A stretch of DNA of 64,000 nucleotides, taken from the NCBI RefSeq assembly GCF_005871165.1, contig NZ_SWKP01000005.1, positions 372,001 to 436,000 on the forward strand. The letters run 5' to 3'. This DNA is from Maricaulis alexandrii. Lineage in GTDB: Bacteria; Pseudomonadota; Alphaproteobacteria; Caulobacterales; Maricaulaceae. This document shows, piece by piece, positions 9,197-17,979 of this stretch. How positions within the stretch are numbered: position 1 is the first letter of the stretch; each line of letters opens with the position of its first letter. A program made the translations under genes and the position numbers. The notes under the pieces are model-generated. The model made no database searches and was not told where the DNA came from. It saw only the letters and a list, made by a program, of their open reading frames with translations.

Positions 9197-12100
9197 AGCT
9201 CGGTCTGTCGGGAAATCTCGCTCGCGCCTTCATCAGGTCGCCGCTGACGCCTCTCATCCTGATGGCTGCCCTGGCCATGGGTTTCCTGGCCCTGATGGTG
9301 ATCCCGCGTGAGGAAGAGCCGCAAATCTCCGTGCCGATGGTGGATGTCATGGTGCGGGCCGATGGCCTGCGCGCCACGGATGCGGTCGAGCTGATCACGG
9401 AACCGCTGGAAGCCATTGTCCGCTCCATCAACGCCGTCGAACATGTCTATTCCCAGACCGAGGATGACCAGGTCATGGTCACCGCGCGGTTCGAGGTCGG
9501 CACGGATGCCGATGATGCGATCCTGCGCGTGCATGAACGTCTTCGCGCCAATATGGACCGGATGCCGCTGGGTATTCCGGAACCCCTGGTCGTCGGCCGG
9601 GGTATCAATGATGTGGCGATCGTTGCCCTGACCCTGTCACCGCGCCCCGAACTGGCGGACCGCTGGGATGACAATGCGCTCTACAATATCGCCGAGGAGT
9701 TGCGGACTGCGCTGATGTCGGTCGAGGATGTCGGCCTGACCTATCTCACCGGCGGCCGGGCGGACCAGATCCGCGTCGAGCCGGATCCGGAGCGCCTTTC
9801 GCTTTATGGCGTGACCCTGCAGCAATTGGCCGGACGCATTGCCGAGGCCAACCGCGCCTTCCCGGCCGGGCGTGTTTCCGCGGTCGACCAGACCCGGACT
9901 GTCGTCGCCGGCCAGACCCTTCAGGGCCAGCCTGATATAGGCCTTCTCCTGCTGACCGCGCGCGATGGCCGGCCGGTCTATGTCCGGGATGTGGCCGATG
10001 TCGTGATCGGTCCGGAACCGGCCGACTCGCGCGCCTGGATGCTGACCCGTGACGGTCATGAAGGCGCCTGGACGCGGACCCCGGCCGTGACCCTTGCCAT
10101 TGCCAAGCGCGAAGGGGCCAATGCGGTCGTCGTTTCGGAGCACATCATCGAACGCCTCGAACTCTTGCGCGGCGGCCTGATCCCGGAGGGGATCGATGTG
10201 ACCGTGACGCGCAATTACGGCGAGACCGCGAACGAGAAGGCCAATGAGCTTCTCTTCCACCTCGCCCTGGCGACCGTGTCGATCGTTCTCCTGGTCACTT
10301 TCGTGATCGGTTGGCGGGAAGGCCTTGTGGTGTTCGTGGTCATTCCCACGACCATTCTCCTGACCCTGTTTGCCTCCAATCTGATGGGCTACACGATCAA
10401 CCGGGTCTCGCTGTTCGCCCTGATCTTCTCGATCGGTATCCTGGTCGATGACGCGATCGTGGTGATCGAGAATATTGCCCGCCACTGGGGCATGAAGGAT
10501 GGCCGCCCGCGCGTGCAGGCAGCTGTGGAGGCGGTGGCCGAAGTGGGCAATCCCACCATTGTTGCGACGCTGACTGTGGTGGCGGCCCTCCTGCCCATGC
10601 TTTTCGTGTCCGGTCTGATGGGCCCCTACATGGCGCCGATCCCGGTCAATGCGTCGGCCGCGATGATCTTTTCCTTCTTCGTCGCCATGGTGCTGACGCC
10701 CTGGCTGATGCTGGTCATTGCCGGACGCCGCAAGGGTGATGTTCATGGCCATGCCGAGGGCCATGAGGGTCCTTTGGGCAGGGCCTATCGCAAGGTCGCT
10801 GGCTGGGTCGTGAAGTCCCGGCGCAATGCCTGGATCCTGCTGCTGAGCGTGGGGGTGCTGACCCTGGGATCCATGTCCCTGTTCGGCTTCCAGGCCGTGA
10901 CGGTGAAACTCCTGCCGTTCGACAACAAGTCGGAATTCCAGGTCATTGTGGACCTGCCGGAAGGTGCCACGCTGGAGCGGACGGAGCGCGTGCTGATGGC
11001 CGCCGCCGACCGCCTGGCAGAACTGCCCGAGGCCACGCATATCCAAGCCTATTCCGGCACCTCCGCCCCGTTCAATTTCAACGGTCTGGTGCGCCACTAT
11101 TATCTGCGCAGCCGCCCGGAACAGGGCGATCTCCAGGTCAATCTGGAGGCCAAGCACCATCGGGACCGGTCCTCGCACGAGATTGCGCTGGAAGCCCGCG
11201 AGCTGCTGGCCGACCTCGACCTGCCCGCGGGCACCAGTATCCGGATTGCGGAAATCCCGCCGGGCCCGCCCGTGATCGCGACCCTGCTCGCCGAAATCTA
11301 TGGTCCCGATGCGGAAACCCGCCGGGCTGTGGCCCGCGAAGTGCGCGGCGTGTTCAACGAGATCGACTACATCGTCGACACTGACGACAGTTTCGGCGAG
11401 CCACGTCCGCGCCTGCGGATCGCGATCGACCAGGACAGTCTGGAATATTTCGGCGTCCAGCAATCGGATGTCTATGACACGATCGCGGCCCTGATCGGCG
11501 GCATGCCGGTGGGCTATTCCCATCGCGGTGAAGGCCGTAACCCGGTCGAAATCGCCGTGGCCCTGCCGCGCGGGGACCGCAACTGGACCGAACGTCTGGC
11601 CTCGACCCCGGTGCCGGCGAACACGCTGCCGGGCAACCGGACCGTGGTCGAATTGGGCGATGTTGTCTCGGTCAGCGAGGAGCCGGGCTCCTATCCGATC
11701 TTCCGCCGGGATGGCCGCTCACTGGAAATGGTGATGGGCGAACTGGCGGGCGCCTTCGAAGCCCCGATCTATGGCATGTTCGCTGTCCAGGATGCCATTG
11801 CCGGGCATGACTGGGGTGACCTGCCCCAGCCGCAGATCCGCATGTATGGCCAGCCTGAGAGCGATGAAGATGTCACCCTGCTCTGGGACGGCGAGTGGGA
11901 GATCACCTATGTGACGTTCCGTGACATGGGTGCCGCCTTCATGGTGGCCCTGTTGGGCATCTATGTCCTGGTCGTGGCCCAGTTCGGATCCTTCCGGGTG
12001 CCGCTGATCATCCTGACGCCGATCCCGCTGACCTTCATCGGCATCATGCTGGGGCACTGGATGTTCGGGGCCGCCTTCACGGCGACCTCCATGATCGGCT

Positions 12101-12462
12101 TCATCGCCCTCGCCGGCATCATCGTGCGGAACTCCATCCTCCTGGTGGACTTCATCCGGCACAGCGCCGGTCCGGGCGAGCCCCTGCGGGAAACCCTGCT
12201 GAATGCCGGGGCGATCCGTTTCAAGCCGATCCTGCTGACCGCCCTGGCGGCCATGATCGGTGCGGCGGTGATCCTGGGCGACCCGATCTTCCAGGGGCTG
12301 GCCATCTCGCTCCTGTTCGGGCTGGCCTCGTCCACCCTGCTGACCGTGCTCGTCATCCCGGCCATCTACATCGTCTTCAAGGACGGTGATGCCCCTTATC
12401 AACCCAAATCCTCGGACACCGAAACGGCGTCCGGTGGAGCCGAGCAAGGAGACCCCTCATGA
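9193..12462 (+). CDS. RND efflux pump permease, AcrB/HAE-like, sulfide locus
   Basis: A 1089-residue proton-driven RND pump with the usual two halves, each starting with a membrane segment (LILMAALAMGFLALMVIP at the N terminus) followed by a large periplasmic loop. The proton-relay pair Asp419-Asp420 lies in ILVDDAIVVIE of the fourth membrane segment, as in AcrB, and the pump ends with the usual late membrane block (GIIVRNSILLVDFIRH, FGLASSTLL). Heavy-metal CusA-type metal-binding methionines are not evident, so organic or sulfur-containing small molecules are more likely than copper. It overlaps its neighbours by 4 bases on both sides. The substrate is unknown. Confidence 0.85.
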   Translation: MKLGLSGNLARAFIRSPLTPLILMAALAMGFLALMVIPREEEPQISVPMVDVMVRADGLRATDAVELITEPLEAIVRSINAVEHVYSQTEDDQVMVTARFEVGTDADDAILRVHERLRANMDRMPLGIPEPLVVGRGINDVAIVALTLSPRPELADRWDDNALYNIAEELRTALMSVEDVGLTYLTGGRADQIRVEPDPERLSLYGVTLQQLAGRIAEANRAFPAGRVSAVDQTRTVVAGQTLQGQPDIGLLLLTARDGRPVYVRDVADVVIGPEPADSRAWMLTRDGHEGAWTRTPAVTLAIAKREGANAVVVSEHIIERLELLRGGLIPEGIDVTVTRNYGETANEKANELLFHLALATVSIVLLVTFVIGWREGLVVFVVIPTTILLTLFASNLMGYTINRVSLFALIFSIGILVDDAIVVIENIARHWGMKDGRPRVQAAVEAVAEVGNPTIVATLTVVAALLPMLFVSGLMGPYMAPIPVNASAAMIFSFFVAMVLTPWLMLVIAGRRKGDVHGHAEGHEGPLGRAYRKVAGWVVKSRRNAWILLLSVGVLTLGSMSLFGFQAVTVKLLPFDNKSEFQVIVDLPEGATLERTERVLMAAADRLAELPEATHIQAYSGTSAPFNFNGLVRHYYLRSRPEQGDLQVNLEAKHHRDRSSHEIALEARELLADLDLPAGTSIRIAEIPPGPPVIATLLAEIYGPDAETRRAVAREVRGVFNEIDYIVDTDDSFGEPRPRLRIAIDQDSLEYFGVQQSDVYDTIAALIGGMPVGYSHRGEGRNPVEIAVALPRGDRNWTERLASTPVPANTLPGNRTVVELGDVVSVSEEPGSYPIFRRDGRSLEMVMGELAGAFEAPIYGMFAVQDAIAGHDWGDLPQPQIRMYGQPESDEDVTLLWDGEWEITYVTFRDMGAAFMVALLGIYVLVVAQFGSFRVPLIILTPIPLTFIGIMLGHWMFGAAFTATSMIGFIALAGIIVRNSILLVDFIRHSAGPGEPLRETLLNAGAIRFKPILLTALAAMIGAAVILGDPIFQGLAISLLFGLASSTLLTVLVIPAIYIVFKDGDAPYQPKSSDTETASGGAEQGDPS

Positions 12463-12665
12463 CCCTCGGACGTGCTGTAATGATGTTTGCCGGTTTCATG
12501 GCCATGTTGTCGGCGGTCCTGGCCTGGCTCGTGAGCCCCTGGTTCCTGCTGCTGACCGGCTTTGTCGGTCTCAACCTGATGCAGACCAGCGTGACCGGCT
12601 TCTGTCCGGCCGCGATGATTTTCAAGGCGATGGGGCTGCAGGAAGGCCGTTGCGACTTCCGCTAA
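12459..12665 (+). CDS. DUF2892 inner membrane protein (YgaP-like transmembrane part)
   Basis: A 68-residue protein with two membrane segments (about 5-25 and 28-45), NLMQTSVTGFCPAAMIFKAMGL at the second segment's end and a closing cysteine (RCDF). This matches DUF2892, the membrane portion of YgaP, in which the rhodanese and this domain form one protein. Here they are separate genes with a pump between them. Cys49 in the GFCPA motif and the C-terminal Cys could relay sulfur or be persulfidated. It overlaps the pump stop by 4 bases and ends the operon. Confidence 0.8.
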   Translation: MTLGRAVMMFAGFMAMLSAVLAWLVSPWFLLLTGFVGLNLMQTSVTGFCPAAMIFKAMGLQEGRCDFR

Positions 12666-12669
12666 CCGT

Positions 12670-13614
12670 TCAATCCTGTTTGGGTTTGAGCACGGCGACG
12701 GCGAAAAGCTGACCGGCATCGGTAAGGAAATCGGCGATTTCCCACCCGCCCCGGTCGGCGATCGCGGCAAAGGCTTCGCGCGTGTATTTGCGGCTGTTCT
12801 CGGTGTGGATGCTCTCACCCGCCGCAAACGCGATGGGCGTGCCCGCCACGGTCACGGTCTGGTCCTTGTCACTGACCAGATGCATCTCGATCCGGCTGAG
12901 TTCGGCATTCCAGCGCGCCTCGTGATGGAAGGCTGACAGGTCGAAATCCGCGCCGATTTCCCGATTCATCCGGCGCAGGAGGTTGAGATTGAAGTTGGCG
13001 GTGACCCCCGCAGCATCATCATAGGCCTCGACCAGGGTCGTTGTGTCCTTGACCAGATCCAGACCCAGGATCAGCGCCTTGATCCCCGGCCAGTGGCGCA
13101 GCCGGTCCAGCATGGCCGCCGCCGTGTCATGCGGCAGGTTGCCGATCGTCGACCCCGGGAAAAATGCCGTCTTGGGCTCTGCATCAAGTGCGGCCGGCAG
13201 GCGGATGTCCTGCGTGAAATCCCCGACGACCGGCCGGATCGGCGTGCCGGGATAGGCCTCGCGGAGTCCCTTGGCCGTCTCCTCGAGGAAATCGGCAGAA
13301 ATATCAACCGGGACATAGGCCCCCAGCTGTGAGGCGGCATCCAGCAGGATGCGGGTTTTCACACTGGCACCACTTCCCAGCTCCACCAGAACCGTGCCGG
13401 GATCCAGAACCTGGCTCAGCGCGCTGATCTCGTCCTTGAGGATGCGGGTCTCGGTTCGGGTCGGGTAGTATTCGGGCAATTGCGTGATCTGTTCGAAGAT
13501 CGCGCTGCCTTCGGCATCATAGAGCCATTTGCTGTCCAGCCATTTCGGGTCGGCCTGCAGGCCCTCCAGGGCCGAGGCGGCAAAATCCCGGTCGCGGATG
13601 ATTGCGCTGTCCAT
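12670..13614 (-). CDS. egtD: L-histidine N-alpha-methyltransferase
   Basis: About 314 residues. EgtD trimethylates histidine with S-adenosylmethionine to give hercynine, the first step of ergothioneine synthesis. The SAM site is VLVELGSGASVKTRILLDA, with VPVDISADFLEE and FFPGSTIGNLPHDTAA, all characteristic of the EgtD/DUF2260 family; NFNLNLLRRMNREIGADF is the histidine-side region. Two starts are possible: ATG at 13623, overlapping egtB, or ATG at 13614, which has AAGGA eight bases upstream and is preferred. It is cotranscribed with egtB. Confidence 0.9.
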   Translation of the reverse strand: MDSAIIRDRDFAASALEGLQADPKWLDSKWLYDAEGSAIFEQITQLPEYYPTRTETRILKDEISALSQVLDPGTVLVELGSGASVKTRILLDAASQLGAYVPVDISADFLEETAKGLREAYPGTPIRPVVGDFTQDIRLPAALDAEPKTAFFPGSTIGNLPHDTAAAMLDRLRHWPGIKALILGLDLVKDTTTLVEAYDDAAGVTANFNLNLLRRMNREIGADFDLSAFHHEARWNAELSRIEMHLVSDKDQTVTVAGTPIAFAAGESIHTENSRKYTREAFAAIADRGGWEIADFLTDAGQLFAVAVLKPKQD

Positions 13615-13615
13615 C

Positions 13616-14869
13616 TCAGACATCCTTTGCCAGGCGAAGGCCCAGCATTTGCCAGCGTTGGTGGGGATAGAAGAAGGTGCGGTAGCTCGGGCGCATCTGC
13701 GCCTGCGGCGTGGCGCAGGATCCCCCGCGCAGCACCATCTGGTTGATCATGAATTTGCCATTGTACTCGCCGATCGCACCGGCGCTCGGCCGGAAGCCGG
13801 GATAGGGCGAATAGGCGCTCTGCGTCCATTCCCAGACATCGCCCCAAGCCCCCGTGCCGGGCAAGGGCCGGAACATGCCGTTATCGGCAAAGTTCCCGGA
13901 CATTGGCGTATCGCGGAAAGCGATCTCGTTCTCGGCTTCGGTCGGCAGGCGGGCCCCCGCCCAGCGGGCATAGGCGTCGGCCTCGTAATAGCTGACATGC
14001 ACCACCGGCGCGTCCAGCGCCACCGGTTGCGGTCCGCGCAGCGTATAGGACCAGTATTCGTCATCCTGTTGCCACCAGTAGAGCGGGCTGTCCCAGGCTT
14101 CGCGTTCGCGCACGGCCCACCCGTCCATCAGCCAGAGCTCCGGCGTGGCATACCCGCCATCGCGCATGAACTCGATCCAGTCGCGATTGGTCACCGCCCG
14201 ATTGGCCATCCGGAAGGCTGGCTGGAAGACCCGGTGCCGGGGCGTCTCGCAATCGAAGGCAAAACCGCGCCCGTCATGGCCGATTTCGGTGAGTTGTTCG
14301 TCATGCCGGACGAAGTCCAGCTCCGGCGCGCGCGTGACCCGGAGCGGTTCCGGGTCCTTGTAAGCTGGCAGGAGCGGATTGAAGGACAGGCCGTGCAGGA
14401 GGTCGGTCACCAGGAGTTCCTGGTGCTGCATCTCGTGGTGACAGCCCAGTTCGACCAGGGCGGTGATGGTGTCCAGATTGGCCGGAGTTTGATCCAGCAG
14501 CGCCATCAGCGCGTCTTCCACATGGTGCCGGTAATCCAGTACGGCCTGAAGGTCCGGCCGGGAGATCAGGCCCCGCTTGTCCCGGGCATGGCGGGGGCCG
14601 GCCTGGACATAATAGGAGTTGAACAGGATGGCGAAGCGCTCATCCGGCGAGACATAGCCCGGCTGATGCGGGCGCAGGATGAACTCCTCGAAAAACCAGG
14701 TCGTGTGGGCCAGATGCCATTTGGCCGGGCTCGCATCCTCCATCGACTGAAGCATCATGTCTTCCGCGTTCAGCGGTGCCACGAGCTCCAGGGTTCTGGA
14801 ACGCACGTTCTGGAAAAGCGGAATGACATCCTGCGGGGCCGGGCTGGTGGGGCTGGCGGCCAAGCTCAT
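13616..14869 (-). CDS. egtB: Ergothioneine biosynthesis sulfoxide synthase
   Basis: A 417-residue EgtB: an N-terminal DinB-like four-helix part with the iron-binding histidines in WHLAHTTWFFEEF (about 51-63) and HHEMQHQELL (about 144-153, His-x3-His-x-Glu), then a formylglycine-generating-enzyme/C-lectin-type domain ending near RPSYRTFFYPHQRWQMLGLRLAKD. It couples hercynine with cysteine or gamma-glutamylcysteine using O2. No egtA or egtC is nearby, which suits the cysteine-using type. It precedes egtD on the minus strand. The C-S lyase (EgtE) must be elsewhere. Confidence 0.9.
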   Translation of the reverse strand: MSLAASPTSPAPQDVIPLFQNVRSRTLELVAPLNAEDMMLQSMEDASPAKWHLAHTTWFFEEFILRPHQPGYVSPDERFAILFNSYYVQAGPRHARDKRGLISRPDLQAVLDYRHHVEDALMALLDQTPANLDTITALVELGCHHEMQHQELLVTDLLHGLSFNPLLPAYKDPEPLRVTRAPELDFVRHDEQLTEIGHDGRGFAFDCETPRHRVFQPAFRMANRAVTNRDWIEFMRDGGYATPELWLMDGWAVREREAWDSPLYWWQQDDEYWSYTLRGPQPVALDAPVVHVSYYEADAYARWAGARLPTEAENEIAFRDTPMSGNFADNGMFRPLPGTGAWGDVWEWTQSAYSPYPGFRPSAGAIGEYNGKFMINQMVLRGGSCATPQAQMRPSYRTFFYPHQRWQMLGLRLAKDV

Positions 14870-14958
14870 GGATCATCCTCGGGGTCGCTGCCATGAGAGG
14901 GTGGAGTCCCATTCCAACGCGAAACGTTGCCGAGGGAAACCTCTCTCACCAAAAAAAG

Positions 14959-14970
14959 AGACAAGTGTCT
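14959..14970. promoter_or_regulatory. 12-base perfect palindrome upstream of the DapA-like gene
   Basis: AGACAAGTGTCT is self-complementary with a two-base centre. It lies 79 bases before the DapA-like start and 90 bases before egtB, in the only gap between the divergent units. It could be a regulator site; no regulator gene is adjacent. Confidence 0.3.
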
Positions 14971-15048
14971 GAGTAGATGGCTTGCCACAGGCGGTGTGTC
15001 GACCTGAGATGCAGGGCAACGGTTTCAACTCCGTGTGAGGAGGGCGCG

Positions 15049-15990
15049 ATGACCCGATCTGTGTTTTCCGGCTGCATGCCGGCCCTGATGACGCCCTGCG
15101 ATGCGGACGGGAAGCCGGACTTCGATCAATTGGTGAAGACCGCACAAGCGCTCATTGCGGCCGGCATGGATGCCGTTGTCTATTGCGGGTCCATGGGAGA
15201 TTGGCCGCTCCTGAGTGATGAGCAGCGATGTGAAGGCACGGCGCGCCTGTGTGCGGCCGGGATTCCGGTCGTGGTGGGAACCGGGGCCCAGAACACGCAG
15301 CGGGCTGTGGCGATCGTGGAGCATGCCGCCCGCGCCGGTGCGGCCGGTCTCATGGTCATCCCCCGCGTCCTGTCGCGCGGGATTTCCCCGGCGGCCCAGC
15401 GTGCCCATTTTGCCGCGGTACTCGGTGCAGCGCCGGACCTGCCGGCCGTGATCTACAACTCGCCCTATTACGGGTTCGAGACCCGGGCCGATCTCTTTTT
15501 CGACCTGCGCAAGGACCATCCCAACCTGATCGGTTTCAAGGAATTCGGTGGCGCTTCGTCGCTCAGCTATGCCGCCGAACATATCACCAGTGGCGATGAT
15601 AATCTGACCCTCATGGTGGGCGTCGATACCCAGGTCTTCCATGGCTATGTGAATTGCGGCGCGACCGGCGCGATCACCGGCGTCGGAAACGCCCTGCCGC
15701 GGGAAGTCCTGCGCTTGGTCGAATTGTCAAAGCGGGCAGCGGCGGGCGATGCCGGGGCCCGGCGCCTGGCCCTGGAGCTGAGTGAGGCGATGATGGTGCT
15801 GGCGACCTTCGATGAAGGCCCGGACCTGGTCCTCTACTACAAGCGGCTCATGGTGTTGGAAGGGCATGAGGCCTATCGCCACCAGCTCTACGCCAGCGAT
15901 GCGCTGACCCCGTCCCAACAGGCCTTCGTGGATGACAGTTGGAGGCGCTTCCGTGCCTGGTGGGACAGCTGGCCCGGTGCGCAGGACTAG
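15049..15990 (+). CDS. Dihydrodipicolinate synthase family lyase/deaminase
   Basis: A 313-residue DapA-superfamily TIM barrel. The Schiff-base lysine is Lys164 in IGFKEFGG, and Tyr136 in YNSPYYG is the catalytic tyrosine. The next gene is a hydroxyproline-epimerase type protein; in hydroxyproline degradation a DapA homologue deaminates 1-pyrroline-4-hydroxy-2-carboxylate to 2-oxoglutarate semialdehyde, which is the most likely role here. The start at 15049 is chosen for the GAGGAGGG ribosome binding site. The D-hydroxyproline dehydrogenase and semialdehyde dehydrogenase of that pathway are not in the window, so other 2-keto acid lyase activities remain possible. Confidence 0.75.
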   Translation: MTRSVFSGCMPALMTPCDADGKPDFDQLVKTAQALIAAGMDAVVYCGSMGDWPLLSDEQRCEGTARLCAAGIPVVVGTGAQNTQRAVAIVEHAARAGAAGLMVIPRVLSRGISPAAQRAHFAAVLGAAPDLPAVIYNSPYYGFETRADLFFDLRKDHPNLIGFKEFGGASSLSYAAEHITSGDDNLTLMVGVDTQVFHGYVNCGATGAITGVGNALPREVLRLVELSKRAAAGDAGARRLALELSEAMMVLATFDEGPDLVLYYKRLMVLEGHEAYRHQLYASDALTPSQQAFVDDSWRRFRAWWDSWPGAQD

Positions 15991-15999
15991 GGCCCGGTC

Positions 16000-16941
16000 A
16001 TGCGGGTCATCGACAGCCATACGGGTGGCCAACCGACACGGGTGATCATAGAGGGCGGTCCGGATCTGGGGCGCGGCCCCCTGTGGGAGCGCCGCCGGAT
16101 CTTTGCCGAACGCTTTGATGCCTATCGACGCCGCTGTGTTCTGGAGCCGAAATGCTCGGACGCCATGGTGGGGGCCCTTCTGTGCGAGCCGGACGATCCG
16201 GAGGCGGCAGCAGCCGTCATCTTTTTCAACACGTCCGGCTATCTGGGCATGTGTGGACACGGCACGATCGGACTGGGGGTCACGCTGGCGTGGCTGGGCT
16301 TGATGAAACCCGGCGCGCATGTCCTGGAAACACCGGTGGGGGCCGTTGCCCTCGACCTGCTGGATGCCAACACGGTCCGCTTTGAGAATATTCCAAGTGA
16401 CTGCCTGGCCCTCGATGTGGCGCTGGAAGTCCCGGATCTGGGGCGGGTCATCGGTGATATCGCCTGGGGCGGCAACTGGTTCTTTCTCGTGGACGCCGCC
16501 CAATTGGGCGAGGACGGGCTGGACCCGGCCCGTATCGACATCCTGGCCCGCAAGAGCTGGGCGATCCGCAGGGCTTTGGCTGAACAGGGCTTCACGGGGC
16601 GTGACGGGGCCGAGATCGATCATATCGAAATCACCACGGCGCGAGCTGGATCGGGGGCGAACAGCCGGAACTTCGTCCTGTGCCCGGGCGGGGCCTATGA
16701 TCGCTCGCCCTGCGGCACGGGCACCAGTGCCAAACTGGCCTGCCTGGCCGCGCGGGGACAGCTGGCACCGGGCCAGGACTGGGTGCAGGAAAGCGTAATC
16801 GGCAGCCGTTTCCAGGCCCGCTACCGGCCGGGTGCGAGCGGGATCATTCCCAGCATTACGGGGCGGGCCCATGTCTTCGCCGACGCGCACATCCTGTCGG
16901 ACCCTGCGGACCCCTTCGGCCTGGGCATTCCGGCGCTCTAG
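16000..16941 (+). CDS. Proline racemase family, probable 4-hydroxyproline 2-epimerase
   Basis: A 313-residue member of the proline racemase family. Both catalytic thiols are present: Cys85 in YLGMCGHGTIG and Cys238 in DRSPCGTGTSAK. Two active cysteines indicate an epimerase rather than a trans-3-hydroxyproline dehydratase, which has a Thr/Ser at one position. It would convert trans-4-hydroxy-L-proline to cis-4-hydroxy-D-proline. It starts 9 bases after the DapA-like stop, so the two form an operon. The HTGGQPTRVI start is typical. Confidence 0.82.
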   Translation: MRVIDSHTGGQPTRVIIEGGPDLGRGPLWERRRIFAERFDAYRRRCVLEPKCSDAMVGALLCEPDDPEAAAAVIFFNTSGYLGMCGHGTIGLGVTLAWLGLMKPGAHVLETPVGAVALDLLDANTVRFENIPSDCLALDVALEVPDLGRVIGDIAWGGNWFFLVDAAQLGEDGLDPARIDILARKSWAIRRALAEQGFTGRDGAEIDHIEITTARAGSGANSRNFVLCPGGAYDRSPCGTGTSAKLACLAARGQLAPGQDWVQESVIGSRFQARYRPGASGIIPSITGRAHVFADAHILSDPADPFGLGIPAL

Positions 16942-17001
16942 CCATACCGACTACCGTAAAATCGAGGAAAGTTGGCTCTATCGCGAGACGTCGGGGCGAA
17001 C

Positions 17002-17041
17002 CCGGATTGCGGAAGGCCGCTCAAGAGGCTTGCCAATCCGG
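17002..17041. repeat. Inverted repeat between epimerase and hydrolase genes
   Basis: Perfect 8-base arms CCGGATTG and CAATCCGG, separated by 24 bases that can form a further short stem (AAGGCC/GGCTT). It has no T run. It could be a weak terminator for the epimerase operon or an mRNA leader structure for the hydrolase 50 bases downstream. Confidence 0.35.
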
Positions 17042-17091
17042 TCGGCGGACGCGCATCATCCGCGCCATAAAACAAGCCGGGGAGACAGGGT

Positions 17092-17979
17092 ATGCCGCAG
17101 GCGAGCGCCAACGGGATCACGATCGAGTACGACATTCACGGGCCGGACAATGGGGCTCCGCTGGTTCTGATCACCGGGCTGGGATCGCAAATGACGCGCT
17201 GGCCCCTGAGTTTTCTCGATGCACTGGCAGAGCGTGGTTTCCGGATTGTCTATTTCGACAATCGCGACATGGGGCTGTCGACGCATTTCACCTCCGCGGG
17301 CATCCCCGACTTCAAGGCGGTCGTGAAAACGGCGGCCGGCGGGCAGACGCCTGACGTGCCTTACCGGTTGGATGACATGGCCGCGGATGTCGTGGGCTTG
17401 ATGGATGCGCTGGGGCTGGAAAAGGCGCATCTGGCCGGAGCCTCCATGGGCGGCATGATCGGTCAGCTCGTCGCGGCGGATCATGGCCATCGGGCCCTGT
17501 CCCTCACCTCGATCATGTCGACGACGGGCAATCCCGACCTGCCGCGCTCCACCCCGGAAGCCCAGGCCATGCTGGCCACGCCGACCCCGGATCCGGTGTC
17601 GGACCGCGAGGCCTTCCTGGAACGGGCGGTGGAGTCGAGCCGCGTGATCGGATCGCCCGCCTATCCGATTGATGCGGACACCCTGAAGGCCCGCGCCGCG
17701 GCTGATGCAGACCGCTGCTACAATCCCGCCGGCTTTGCCCGGCAGTACGCCGCCATACTGGCCGCGCCGGATCGCCGGAAGAAGCTGGCCGGCATCGCCT
17801 GTCCGGTGATGGTTGTGCACGGTGCGGATGATCCGCTGGTCACAGTGGAGGGCGGAAAAGACACGGCTGCCTCGATCCCGGGATCCACGCTGGAAATCAT
17901 CGAGGGCATGGGGCACGACCTGCCGCCGCAAGTGCATGACCGGGTCGCGTCAGCCATTGCGCAGGTTGCAGGGCTCTAG
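17092..17979 (+). CDS. Alpha/beta hydrolase
   Basis: A 295-residue cytoplasmic alpha/beta hydrolase with no signal peptide. The triad can be placed: Ser in the nucleophile elbow GASMGGMIG, Asp in VVHGADDPLV and His in EGMGHDLP; the oxyanion region is ITGLGSQMTRW. YFDNRDMGLS is typical of the esterase/lactonase-like subgroup. The substrate is not predictable. It is preceded by a 150-base gap containing an inverted repeat and converges with kdgK, so it is probably a single-gene unit. The ribosome binding site is GGGGAGA. Confidence 0.75.
   Translation: MPQASANGITIEYDIHGPDNGAPLVLITGLGSQMTRWPLSFLDALAERGFRIVYFDNRDMGLSTHFTSAGIPDFKAVVKTAAGGQTPDVPYRLDDMAADVVGLMDALGLEKAHLAGASMGGMIGQLVAADHGHRALSLTSIMSTTGNPDLPRSTPEAQAMLATPTPDPVSDREAFLERAVESSRVIGSPAYPIDADTLKARAAADADRCYNPAGFARQYAAILAAPDRRKKLAGIACPVMVVHGADDPLVTVEGGKDTAASIPGSTLEIIEGMGHDLPPQVHDRVASAIAQVAGL

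Noticed and set aside
9637-11523. A long open frame antisense to the RND pump gene (also similar long antisense frames at 1070-2095, 6140-7432, 23022-24707 and 61341-63641)
   Set aside because: High-GC codon bias leaves antisense frames open; the products are rich in His, Arg and Gln with no domain, signal or ribosome binding site, and the sense genes are certain.
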